From positions 1,702,427 through 1,766,426 of the forward strand of contig NW_008705561.1 in assembly GCF_000186865.1 (NCBI RefSeq): DNA of 64,000 nucleotides. The letters are read 5' to 3'. Source of the stretch: Aureococcus anophagefferens. Taxonomy: Eukaryota > Sar > Pelagophyceae > Pelagomonadales > Pelagomonadaceae. This document shows, one piece after another, positions 25,342 through 34,433 of the stretch. The first letter of the stretch is position 1, and each line of letters opens with the position of its first letter. The translations under genes were made by a program, and so were the position numbers. The notes beneath the pieces were generated by a model. The model worked only from the letters and a program-made list of their open reading frames with translations. It searched no databases and was not told the DNA's origin.

Positions 25342-26930
25342 ATGTCGGCGTCGAGTGGCCAGTCGCGTCGCGTGGCGTGCGAAGCGGCGTCCGATTGGAG
25401 TTGCACCGGCGAGGGGCAGGCCCCTGGCTGGGGAACGCGCGCGCCCGGTCCCCGCGCCGCGCCGCGATGCGAAAAAGGGCCGCCGCGCCCGCCGCGGACG
25501 ACCCCCGCCGCGGTCGCAACGCCCCGACGCCGGCCGAGCGCGCGCGCGCGCGTCGCGCGGCGGAACACCCCGGACCCGCGATCTGACCCGAACGCGCGCG
25601 CAGGTACTTCTACGACGCGGAGATCGGGAACTTCCACTACGGCCAGGGCCACCCCATGAAGCCCCACCGCGTGCGCATGACGCACAACCTCGTCGTGAAC
25701 TACGGCCTGTACCGGATGATGGAGGTCTTCCGGCCGAAGCCCGTGAACGCGGCGCTGATGACGCGGTTCCACAGCGACGACTACATCAACTTCCTGCGCA
25801 TCATCACGCCGGACAACATGCACGAGTACCTACGCCAGCTGCAGCGCTTCAACGTCGGCGAGGACTGCCCCGTCTTCGACGGGCTCTTCGAGTTCTGCCA
25901 GCTCTACACGTCCGGGTCCATCGGCGGCGCGGTGCGGCTCAACCAGCAGTGGAGCGACGTCGTCATCAACTGGGCCGGCGGCCTGCACCACGCGAAGAAG
26001 TCGGAGGCGTCGGGCTTCTGCTACGTCAACGACTGCGTGCTCGGGATCCTGGAATTGCTCAAGCGGCACCAGCGCGTGCTCTACATCGACATCGACATCC
26101 ACCACGGCGACGGCGTCGAGGAGGCCTTCTACACGACGAACCGCGTCATGACCGTGTCCTTCCACAAGTTCGGCGAGTACTTCCCGGGAACGGGCGACGC
26201 GCACGACGTCGGCTACGACGAGGGCAAGAACTACGCGATCAACTTCCCGCTCCACGACGGCATGGACGACGCGAGTTTCAAGTCCATCTTCGAGCCCATC
26301 ATCGGCAAGATCATGGAGGTCTTCGCGCCGGGGGCCGTGGTGCTCCAGTGCGGCGCCGACTCCCTCTCCGGGGACCGCCTGGGCTGCTTCAACCTGAGCC
26401 TCAAGGGCCACGCGGACTGCGTCAAGTACGTCATGACGTTCGGCGTGCCCATGCTCGTGCTCGGCGGCGGCGGCTACACGCTGCGCAACGTGCCCCGCGT
26501 CTGGACCTACGAGACGTCCGTGCTCCTCGGCACGGAGGTCAAGGACGTGCTGCCCTACAACGACTACTTCGAGTACTACGGCCCGGACTACCGGCTCCAC
26601 ATGCCCGTGTCCAACATGGAGAACTTGAACTCGACGGAGTACCTGGAACACATCAAGACCCAGCTCTTCGGCGTGCTCAAGGACGTCGAGGCCGTGCCGG
26701 GCGTCCAGATCAAGTCGCAGGCCGACGACATGGACACGTCCGGCGACGGCGGCGCCGCGCCCGCCGCCGCGCCCGTCGCCGCCGCGCTCGCGGCGGCCCA
26801 GCCCGACGACGTCTCCAAGGCCGAGGAGAACGACAACAACCCGGACGCCAAGGGCACGTCGGACAACCGCGAGCACCCCGCGGAGTTCTTCCCCACGCCG
26901 GGGCCCGACGCGCCCCCGCCCGCGCCCTGA
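25342..26930 (+). CDS. Class I histone deacetylase B (RPD3/HDAC1-like), two exons
   Basis: Exon 1 (25342-25376) encodes [13 protein letters not shown] 227-nt GTGCGA...GCAG phase-2 intron follows, and exon 2 (25604-26930) continues [20 protein letters not shown]. The 453-aa product has all active-site elements: [43 protein letters not shown]. The start [12 protein letters not shown] and the segment [20 protein letters not shown] match RPD3/HDAC1. It differs from HDAC-A in its tail, which has an Ala-rich stretch before a shared REHPAEF motif. It is most likely the catalytic subunit of SIN3- or NuRD-like corepressors. Confidence 0.93.
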
Positions 26931-27196
26931 AGCGGACGCGGCCGCGCGCGCGGACCGGAAGCGAGCACCAAGCCAGAAAAAAACAGACCTCCCACCGGAT
27001 ACAGCCCCTCCGTCGTCTGGTCTCGGTGTGTGGGGCACGGGGAGACGGGTGCGGACCCTGGTGCGGACGCCGACTTGGACGCCGGCCGTCGCCGGCGCGC
27101 GGCGTCCACCGATATCGATCGATCGTCTCCGACGGAGATCTCGAGCACAGCGAGGCCACCACACGCGCTGTCCGGCAGCGAGGCCGCCAGAGCGCC

Positions 27197-28828
27197 ATGG
27201 CCTTCTCGCCGAACGGCGTCTGCATGCCGTCGACGCCGGAGCCGGAGGCGCCGGCGCCGGCGCCGGAGCCGGAGAAGCACGGCCCCCACGAGGAGATGGA
27301 CCCCGCCGGCGGCCTCCTCAAGTTCTTCACGCACCCGGAGGTGGGCCCCGTGGAGCGGTGCCTGCAGGATCCCATGCTGCGCCAGCACGTCACCGACGCC
27401 AACTTCTGCAAGCGCCTGCGGGACATCCGGTCCAAGGCGTTGGTCGCGAAGACGCCGGAGGAGATCTCCGCGCTGACGCGGACCATGCTCAACGACCCGC
27501 GGCTCACGCAGTGCTCCATGGCCGGCGCGGGCATGACCCTGACCGTCGAGGAGTCGGACCTGCAGAAGGCCGAGCGCCTCGGCGACATCGCGAAGCGGTC
27601 GCCGCTGCTCCTCGAGGACATGGTCGCCGCGGAGAAGTGCGAGGACCGCGAGGCGGCCAAGGCCGCCGGCAACGACAAGTTCGCCGCCAAGGACTACGCG
27701 GGCGCGTTAGCCTACTGGACGCGGTCGCTGCGCTTCAACCGGGACCAGGGCATCGTCGAGGACGTCGACTTCTCCGGCGCGATCTACTGCAACATGGCCA
27801 TGGCGCTGCTCAAGTTGAACTTCGCGACGCGCGCGGAGCAGGCGGCGTCGCGGGCCATCAAGCACTGCGACTTCGCCTACGCGCGCATGCTCGAGGCGCG
27901 CGACGAGATGCGCAAGGCCGTCGAGAACGGCGACCTCGAGGCCGTCGACGAGACGCACCCCATGCTGCGCCTCAAGCTCCTCGACGGCGCGACGCGGCGC
28001 AAGGCCCTGTACCGCCGGGCCCTCGCGCGCGAGCTGCTCCACCAGCACGCCAAGGCCTACGCGGACATCAAGGACGCGCGGCGCCGCGCGGACGACGACG
28101 ACGCGCCGCCCGCGGAGAAGCAGACGCTCCGCCGCGAGCTGCTGCGCTTCGACAAGCTCAAGAAGTTCGAGGAGAAGGAGCTCAAGGAGCGCGCGAAGCG
28201 CAAGGCCGAGGAGGCGTCCATCGCCGCGAAGCGCGCGGGCGGCGAGAAGTTGGGGGACGCGAAGCCGAAGCCCAAGGGCGGCCCCGCGACGCCCGGCGCG
28301 TCCGTGGGCTACCTCGAGGAGAAGGACCACAGCCGCTGGGCGATGACGCGCGCGGCGCAGCTCCTGGAGGACGTCGAGGTCGACCTGGGCCGCGGCGCGT
28401 CCGTCCGCGTCGGCGAGGCCCTGAAGCGGCAGTCCGCCGTGTCCGCGTCCGTCACGGTCAAGAAGGGCAAGCGCGCGCTCTACTACGACATCGACGTCCA
28501 CGCGACGTGGATCGCCGAGCCGCCCCAGGACTTCGACCTGTCGCCCGACGACTCGGTCAAGGCGAGGGACCGGCCGCGGTCGCTCGAGGGCACCGTCCGG
28601 CTCTACAACGTGAGCCACGAGACCACGTACGAGCCGGGCGCGGACACGAACGTCGCCTACATGTACCAGCTCGGCTACAAAGGCATCGACCCCAAGTGGT
28701 TCGACGGCAACCAGGCCACGGCCGACGCGCCGCCCTGGGCCGCGCTCCTCATCAACGGCGCGCACGAGCTCTACGAGGCCACGGCCAAGGCCGTCGACGC
28801 GCTCATCGGCGAGCTCAAGCAGAAGTAG
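27197..28828 (+). CDS. TPR-AHA1 fusion, putative Hsp90 co-chaperone
   Basis: The 543-aa protein joins two co-chaperone modules. Residues about 30-110 (LLKFFTHPEVGPVERCLQDP, TRTMLNDPRLTQ) look like an STI1-type helical segment. Residues about 150-300 are a TPR domain (AKAAGNDKFAAKDYAGALAY, ALYRRALARELLHQHAKAYA). After a Lys-rich helix, residues about 370-540 resemble the AHA1 N-terminal domain (YLEEKDHSRWAMTRAAQLLE, VSVTVKKGKRALYYDIDV-like strand, GTVRLYNVSHE). AHA1 stimulates the Hsp90 ATPase and TPRs bind the Hsp90 EEVD tail. The fusion is unusual; in most eukaryotes these modules are on separate proteins. The much longer open frame upstream is noncoding. Confidence 0.8.
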   Translation: MAFSPNGVCMPSTPEPEAPAPAPEPEKHGPHEEMDPAGGLLKFFTHPEVGPVERCLQDPMLRQHVTDANFCKRLRDIRSKALVAKTPEEISALTRTMLNDPRLTQCSMAGAGMTLTVEESDLQKAERLGDIAKRSPLLLEDMVAAEKCEDREAAKAAGNDKFAAKDYAGALAYWTRSLRFNRDQGIVEDVDFSGAIYCNMAMALLKLNFATRAEQAASRAIKHCDFAYARMLEARDEMRKAVENGDLEAVDETHPMLRLKLLDGATRRKALYRRALARELLHQHAKAYADIKDARRRADDDDAPPAEKQTLRRELLRFDKLKKFEEKELKERAKRKAEEASIAAKRAGGEKLGDAKPKPKGGPATPGASVGYLEEKDHSRWAMTRAAQLLEDVEVDLGRGASVRVGEALKRQSAVSASVTVKKGKRALYYDIDVHATWIAEPPQDFDLSPDDSVKARDRPRSLEGTVRLYNVSHETTYEPGADTNVAYMYQLGYKGIDPKWFDGNQATADAPPWAALLINGAHELYEATAKAVDALIGELKQK

Positions 28829-28862
28829 GCAGTTTTTTTAATACAAGTAGGGCAGGTGTGAT

Positions 28863-31283
28863 TCACAGGGTCGTCCGCGAGTGGTCGAGGAACTCGGCGA
28901 TCATCGCCTTCATCGCGTGGTTCGGGATCAGGTCGGGCGTGCGCAACCGCTCGTTCGTGACCGGCGACGTCTTCGCGCGCTCGAGCCACTGCTGGATGGC
29001 GCAGCGCTCGTACGTGTGACCGTCGCAAGCGATCACGGGCTGCTTCATCAATTCGAGTGTCAGCGGGCACGTCAGCCGCTCGGGGACCTCGTCCCGCCGG
29101 ATCCGCAGGCGCTCGAGCTCCGCGCGGTGGTCCGCGAGCTCGGCCTCGAGGGCGGCCTGGTGCCGCGCGGCGTCGTCCATGACCTCGTCGACGGCGAGCT
29201 TCGAGTGGGCCATGCGCGCCGCGTGGATCGCCGAAAACTCGGGCTCGGGCGCCGGGGGCTCCGCGGCGGGCGCCGAAAACTCGGGCTCGGGCGCCGGGGG
29301 CTCCGGCTCCTGCGCGGGCTCGGGCACCGGGGGCTCCGGCTCCGGCGCGGGCTCGGGCGCTGGGGACTCCGGCTCCGGCTCGGGCTCCGCCCCGGGCTCG
29401 GGCACCGGCGGGGCGGCGCCCGGCGGCGGGCCCGCGGCCGCGCGCGCGGGCGCGGCGCCCTTGGCGCCGGCGGCGCGGGGTTTGTCGAGCTTCGTGACGT
29501 CGACGGCCTTGACGCGGTCCTTGTAGGGCGCGACGCCGTACTCGACGAGGTCGCCCTCGCTGATGACCGCGCCCTCGCGGATGTCGTTGGCGTGTACGAA
29601 GATGTCGGAGCCGCCGGCCTCGTCGGGCTTGATGAAGCCGTACTTCTTCATGGGAACGTACGATTGGCACACGCCCGTGCGGCGCGCGTCGCCCGCGTCG
29701 GCGACCGGGGGCGCCGGGGCCGCGGCGACGGGCGCCGCGGCGGGCGCCGGCGGGGCCGCCGGCGGGGCCGGCGCGGGCTCGGGCTCCGACGCGGGCTCCG
29801 CCGCGGGCTCGGGCGCCGAGGGCTCCGGCGCGGGCGCGGCCTCGGCCTCGGGCTCGAGCACGGGCTCCGTCGTCTCCGGCTCGGGCTCCGAGTCGGGTTC
29901 CGGCTCGGGCTCGGGCTCGGAGGCCTCGGACACCGCGCGCGTGGCCTCGACGATGGACGCGGCCACGGTGACGGGGATGCCCATCTCCTCGACGAGGTCC
30001 TCGACCGTCATCAGCGGCAGCGCGTCCGCGTCGATCAGGTGCTCCGCGAACGTCGCCTCGAACGACGAGAGGCCGAGCGACGCGAGCAGCGCGCGGACCG
30101 TGGGGTCGACCTCCTCGGCGCCCTCGGACTCCTCGGCGCGGGCGGCCTCGGTGCGGGTCGGCGGGGCGGGCTCGGGCTCGGAGGCCTCGGGCGCGACTTT
30201 GACCTTCCGCGGCCGCGGCCGCCGGGCGGCGCGGGCGCCCCGGCGGGCCGCGCCGCGGTCGCCCCTGTCCCGCGCCGGGGCGGGCGCGTCGCCCTTCAGC
30301 AGATCGCGTTCCGCCCTCGCGGCCCGCGCCTCGGCCCACTCGTCGCCCCACCTCCACAGCGCGACCTGGCACGATCCGCCAACGACGAGGACGAAGCTGA
30401 TGAGCGCGCCGTAGCCAGCCACGAAGCCGGCGACCACCAGCAAGGGCGTGAACAGGACGGTCGCGACCAGGTAGAAGTGGCCGATGCTGACGAAGGCGAA
30501 GGCGATGATCCCAAACAGGACGACGATAACGAAGTGCGCGACGTATTCGACGAGAATGTTTCCCGAGAGGTGTCGAACGTCGCCGGGAACGGGCTCGGTG
30601 GCCGGACGGGGCCTCGTCGTCTCCTTGGGCGGGACGGGCTTGGCGGCCCGACGGCGCCTCTTCGTCTCCTTGCGCGGGAGGTTCATGCCGGCCGCTTCGT
30701 GCAGGATGTCCAGGACGTCCTTGGCGACTTTCTTGCGCGTGACCGAGAGGTCGTGAACGTCGCGGGGGACGACCTCAGCGCCGTTTTGGAGGAGCATCTT
30801 CACGGAGTCGGTGTGGTTGTTCATCGCGGCCAGCATCAGCGCGGTGAACCTTTTTTCGGTGCGTCGCCAAAGGGTCGCACCTCGTTGGACGAGCGTGAGG
30901 GCGACGTCCGTGTAGCCGTACCAGGCGGCGACGTGGAGCGGCGAAAGGCCGGGGTTGTTCACGTCCGCGCCGTTGTCGAGCGCGCGCCGCGCTTGCGGCT
31001 CGGAGCCCAGGACGCAGGCCATGTACAGGAGTGCGACCGCCTGATCGTCGATGGCTCCGTCGGCTCCGCCTGGGAGAGCGTAGCCCACCGGTCCCTGGCC
31101 CATGATGACTTCCAGAGATTCGATCACCGCTTTCCGCTCTTCGTAGGGGAGCGAAGGTCGACCGATGTGTGTGTATTGCGAAGCCGCCATGTGGGGCGTC
31201 ACGAGCAGCGCCGCGACGCACACGCGAAGGAGATGGGCCATCCGCGGGGGTACACGCCCGGTTTGTTCGACGGAGTTCGCCAT
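28863..31283 (-). CDS. Ankyrin-TM-SAM-cold shock-U-box multidomain protein
   Basis: The 806-aa protein has an uncommon order of domains. A signal peptide or anchor comes first (MAHLLRVCVAALLVTPHMAA, from a second ATG at 31241). Ankyrin repeats follow at about 85-175 (LSPLHVAAWYGYTDVALTLV), then two or three membrane helices at about 240-310 (HFVIVVLFGIIAFAFVSIGH). A SAM-like domain follows (TVRALLASLGLSSFEATFAE), then Glu/Pro-rich linkers and a cold-shock domain (YGFIKPDEAGGSDIFVHAND). It ends with a C-terminal U-box (RLTCPLTLELMKQPVIACDG, then HTYERCAIQQWL). The U-box indicates E2-dependent ubiquitin ligation; the cold-shock fold suggests RNA or single-strand binding. Membrane topology is unresolved. 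Confidence 0.8.
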   Translation of the reverse strand: MANSVEQTGRVPPRMAHLLRVCVAALLVTPHMAASQYTHIGRPSLPYEERKAVIESLEVIMGQGPVGYALPGGADGAIDDQAVALLYMACVLGSEPQARRALDNGADVNNPGLSPLHVAAWYGYTDVALTLVQRGATLWRRTEKRFTALMLAAMNNHTDSVKMLLQNGAEVVPRDVHDLSVTRKKVAKDVLDILHEAAGMNLPRKETKRRRRAAKPVPPKETTRPRPATEPVPGDVRHLSGNILVEYVAHFVIVVLFGIIAFAFVSIGHFYLVATVLFTPLLVVAGFVAGYGALISFVLVVGGSCQVALWRWGDEWAEARAARAERDLLKGDAPAPARDRGDRGAARRGARAARRPRPRKVKVAPEASEPEPAPPTRTEAARAEESEGAEEVDPTVRALLASLGLSSFEATFAEHLIDADALPLMTVEDLVEEMGIPVTVAASIVEATRAVSEASEPEPEPEPDSEPEPETTEPVLEPEAEAAPAPEPSAPEPAAEPASEPEPAPAPPAAPPAPAAAPVAAAPAPPVADAGDARRTGVCQSYVPMKKYGFIKPDEAGGSDIFVHANDIREGAVISEGDLVEYGVAPYKDRVKAVDVTKLDKPRAAGAKGAAPARAAAGPPPGAAPPVPEPGAEPEPEPESPAPEPAPEPEPPVPEPAQEPEPPAPEPEFSAPAAEPPAPEPEFSAIHAARMAHSKLAVDEVMDDAARHQAALEAELADHRAELERLRIRRDEVPERLTCPLTLELMKQPVIACDGHTYERCAIQQWLERAKTSPVTNERLRTPDLIPNHAMKAMIAEFLDHSRTTL

Positions 31284-31378
31284 CGTCGTCCGCTTCCGCG
31301 ACCCGCGTCTGCATCGTGCACACTCGCAAGCCTGGGCTAAGCCGAGCCAAAAAGGACTCCAAAACAACGCTCCTAGCC

Positions 31379-33078
31379 CTACCCGCCCGGCCCCTTGGCG
31401 ATGATCTTCGCGAAGTCCGCCGAGGACAACTCGCCCTTCTCGTGCTGCTTCGTCGCCCGGTCGAGCTCGTCGACGTAGGGCCGGAAGCTGGCCGCGAACT
31501 TCGCGGCGTCCGGGTCGTCCGGGTCGTACGTCGGCAGCTCGAAGGGCGGCGCCTCCGGCGGCTCCTCCGGCGGCGGCGCGTAGGCGGGCTTGTCGCCCTT
31601 GAAGAGGTTCGCCGCCTTGAACTGGACCCTGTCCGCGCGGCGGCGCTTCGCGGCGGCGTCGCGCGCGGCTCGCCGCTGGACGGCGGCGTCGCGCGCGAGC
31701 GCCTTCGCGGCCGCGTCGGCCGGGTCCCGCGCGAGCGCCGCGGCGGCGCCGGCGTCGGCGGCGTCGAGGTCCGCGAGCGCCGCGGCGGCGTCGCCGAGGC
31801 GCGTCCGCGCGGCCGCGCGGCGGACGCGCGCCTTGACGGCCAACAGCGCCGCGCGCGCGTCGACGAAACCCTCCTCCGGCGCGGCGTCGTCGTCGCTGTC
31901 CGGGTCGTGGGCGAGACTCAGCGTGCCCAGGCACTCGACGGCCGCCGTGAGCGCGCGGACCTCGTCCTTGCCGCCGCCGGGCCGCTTGCCCGCGGCGAGG
32001 CCGACGTTCAGCAGCAACCTCGCGAGCAACTCGGCCGCGGACCGCCGCGCGTCGCCGTCGTCCTCGTCGACGAGGCGCCGCTGGGCCGCGCGCGCCCCCC
32101 GGGACCACGCGGCCTCGGCGAGGCGCCAGCGGCCGCGCGCCGCGAGCTCCGCGCCGTACGTTTTGGCCGCCGCGGGGTCCTCGGGTCGCGCCTCCCGGCG
32201 TCGAGGCGCAGCGCGGCCCGGAGCCAGACGCGCGCCGGCGGGCCCGCGCGCGGCGCCGCGAGGAGCGCCGCCGCGTCGTCGACGCCGCCGCTCGCCTCGG
32301 CCTCGGGGGGCGGGGCCGCGGGAGTGTTCGGGTCGTTCGCGTAATCTCCGAACGCCGTGGCGACGGACGCCTCGCCGACGCGCATGGCGAGCAGCGCCGT
32401 CTCCAGACCCTCGGCGACGTCGCCGCGGCCGAGCACGAGGGATCGCGTGTCCGCGCCGTCGAGCGCCGCGAAGAGCGCGTCGTCGTCGCGCGCGTCCGCG
32501 GCGCCGACGACGACGATTTTCGCCTCGACGGCGTCGCCGAAGGCGGGCTTCGCGCCGTTGCGCTTCGGCGCCGCGAAGCGCTTCGCGTTGACCTCGCCCG
32601 CCGCGGGCCAGGGGCCGTCCGGCCGCGGCGCGAGCTTCCGCTCCACGCGCACGCAATGGAGGCACGCGTCGACCGCTAAACCGTCGGCCGCGTCGACCTC
32701 GCAGCGCTCGCCGCGGCGCATGTGCAGCAGCTCTTGCCGCAGCGCGGCCTTCCAGGGCTCGTCGCCGGCCTCGGCGTCGCCCGCGACGACGACGGCGCGC
32801 CGCCCGCCGACCTCGCTCGCGCCGCCGCCGGCCGGTTTGGCGACGAAGCTCACGACGGCCTCCGCGCCCGCGCGCGGCCGCACGGAGGGGCCCAGGCCCC
32901 GGTGCTTGGGCTGCATGAGCGTGCGCGTCCGCGTCGCCTCGAAGGCCTCGATGTCCTCCCAGACCGTGCGCCGCCGCTCGACGCTGCTCCGCGTGTAGGC
33001 GCGCTGCGTGTCCAGGGGCGCGTAGCACTCGTCCTCCGACTCGCCGGGTTCCGGCTCCTCGCCGTAGTACATGGGCAT
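31379..33078 (-). CDS. FKBP-like/TPR protein with a reading-frame break
   Basis: Reading leftward from the ATG at 33078 (MPMYYGEEPEPGESEDE), about 290 residues are open. They include an FKBP-like core, RSLVLGRGDVAEGLETALLA followed by MRVGEASVATAFGDYA. The frame then changes near 32189-32199, and a TPR-like region (AAKTYGAELAARGRWRLAEA) runs to 31379. FKBP-TPR proteins are Hsp90-associated immunophilins; FKBP active-site aromatics are not evident, so it may lack isomerase activity. The break is either a one-base deletion in the GGGAGG run or a 38-nt intron (32192-32229, GT...AG, phase 0). The intron reading would remove VWLRAALRLDAG, which looks like the last FKBP strand, so I lean to a frameshift. 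Confidence 0.6.
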
Positions 33079-33244
33079 CGTCTACGTCGCGAGACGTGCG
33101 GCGACGGCCACCGGTGTGCTCACTGGCTCGGTCGCGCGCCGCCGCCGGCCGCGGCTGCAGCCTAACGAGAGGTTTTGCCCGATTTTTTTGTTGCTGTGCA
33201 TCTAGTCCATGTTGCCCCATACACCCGTAGAATCAAGGCTCAAA

Positions 33245-34363
33245 TTAGATCGCCAGCTTGACCTTCGTCAGGCGCTCGGAGGCGGCCCAGAGCTTGGCGG
33301 CGAGGTCCGCGTCGCCCGTCGCCGGCCCCGGCTTCGCCGGCTTCATGGAGTCGAAGTAGAGGCCGCCGTCCGCCGCGAGGTTCGGGCTCGCCGCGAGGTA
33401 GACCTGCGTGTTCGCGCCGAGCGGGATGGGGAGCACGAAGTTCGAGAGCCCCACCATGAGCTGCTTCTGGAACCCGTTCATGGTGGCGTAGGTGTCCGCG
33501 AGCGCGACGCCCGCCTCGGCCTTTTCGGTGCCGGAGATGAGGTAGCGCGCCAAATCCGTCTGCACCGCGCCGGGGTGGAGCGACACGGCGCTGCCCTTGA
33601 GCCCCTTGGCCTCGAAGCGGCGCTGGAGCTCGTCGGCGAAGAGGACGTTGAAGGCCTTGGAGAGGCAGTAGTTGCCCCACTGGCTGTACTCCTTCGGGTC
33701 GAGGTCGTCGGCGATGGCCTTGCCGATCGCGTCCTTGCTCGCCCCGAAGTTCGCCGAGCTGCTCACGGCGATGACGCGGAAGGTCGGCGCCTTCTCCAGC
33801 AGCGGCATCATCGCCGCCGTGAGCGCGAAGTGGCCCAGGTGGTTGACGCCGATCTGCCGCTCGAAGCCGTCGCGCGTCGACAGCTTGTCGGGGATGGCCA
33901 TGACGCCCGCGTTCTCCATGAGCACGTCGACCTTCGTGACGTCCTTGGGCAGGCGCGCCGGGAACGACGACACGCTCTTCAGGTCGCCGAGGTCGAGCTC
34001 GACCGCGCGGATCGTCTTGCCGGTCCGCCGCGCGACCTCGTCGACGGCGTACGCGGCCTTGCCGGCCGTCCGCGCCGTCGCGACGACGTCCGCGCCGGCC
34101 TCGGCGAGGCGCGCCGCGGACTCGAGGCCCAGGCCCGTGTTGGCGCCCGTGATGACGATCGTGCGGCCCCGGAGGCTCGCCGCGGGCGGCGCGAAGACCT
34201 CCGCCGGCGCGGCGCCGGCCGGCGGCGCCGCGACGAGCGGCGCGACGCCGGCGGCGGCGAGGTTGCGCAGCGCGGCGCGGCGCGGCACGCGCAGGGCGCC
34301 GGCCGAGCCGCAGAGCAGCAACGGCAGCAGCATCGAGCGGGCTGAAGTAGAAGCGCGAGCCAT
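33245..34363 (-). CDS. Plastid-targeted short-chain dehydrogenase/reductase
   Basis: The product is 372 aa from 34363, or 362 aa from an ATG at 34333. The classical SDR marks are all present: cofactor loop TGANTGLGLE, ENAGVM, VSSSANFG with the catalytic Ser, and YCLSK (YxxxK). The sequence resembles retinol dehydrogenase/WWOX/protochlorophyllide reductase-like SDRs, which use NADP(H). The leader has three parts: a hydrophobic signal (MLLPLLLCGSAGA), LRVP, then RRAALRNLAAAGVAPLVAAP. The last is like a thylakoid twin-arginine signal, so a lumenal location is plausible. Substrate is unknown. Confidence 0.8.
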   Translation of the reverse strand: MARASTSARSMLLPLLLCGSAGALRVPRRAALRNLAAAGVAPLVAAPPAGAAPAEVFAPPAASLRGRTIVITGANTGLGLESAARLAEAGADVVATARTAGKAAYAVDEVARRTGKTIRAVELDLGDLKSVSSFPARLPKDVTKVDVLMENAGVMAIPDKLSTRDGFERQIGVNHLGHFALTAAMMPLLEKAPTFRVIAVSSSANFGASKDAIGKAIADDLDPKEYSQWGNYCLSKAFNVLFADELQRRFEAKGLKGSAVSLHPGAVQTDLARYLISGTEKAEAGVALADTYATMNGFQKQLMVGLSNFVLPIPLGANTQVYLAASPNLAADGGLYFDSMKPAKPGPATGDADLAAKLWAASERLTKVKLAI

Positions 34364-34433
34364 CACGCGATCTGAGCTGTCGGAGAGCTCCGAGTCAAGT
34401 TCAGTGCAAGTTGAACTTCTAAGGTGAACATTT

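Noticed and set aside
25199..27196. Long plus-strand frame upstream of and in frame with the TPR-AHA1 gene
   Set aside because: It is an off-frame shadow of HDAC-B; composition is Arg-rich and the TPR-AHA1 protein has a clear start at 27197.
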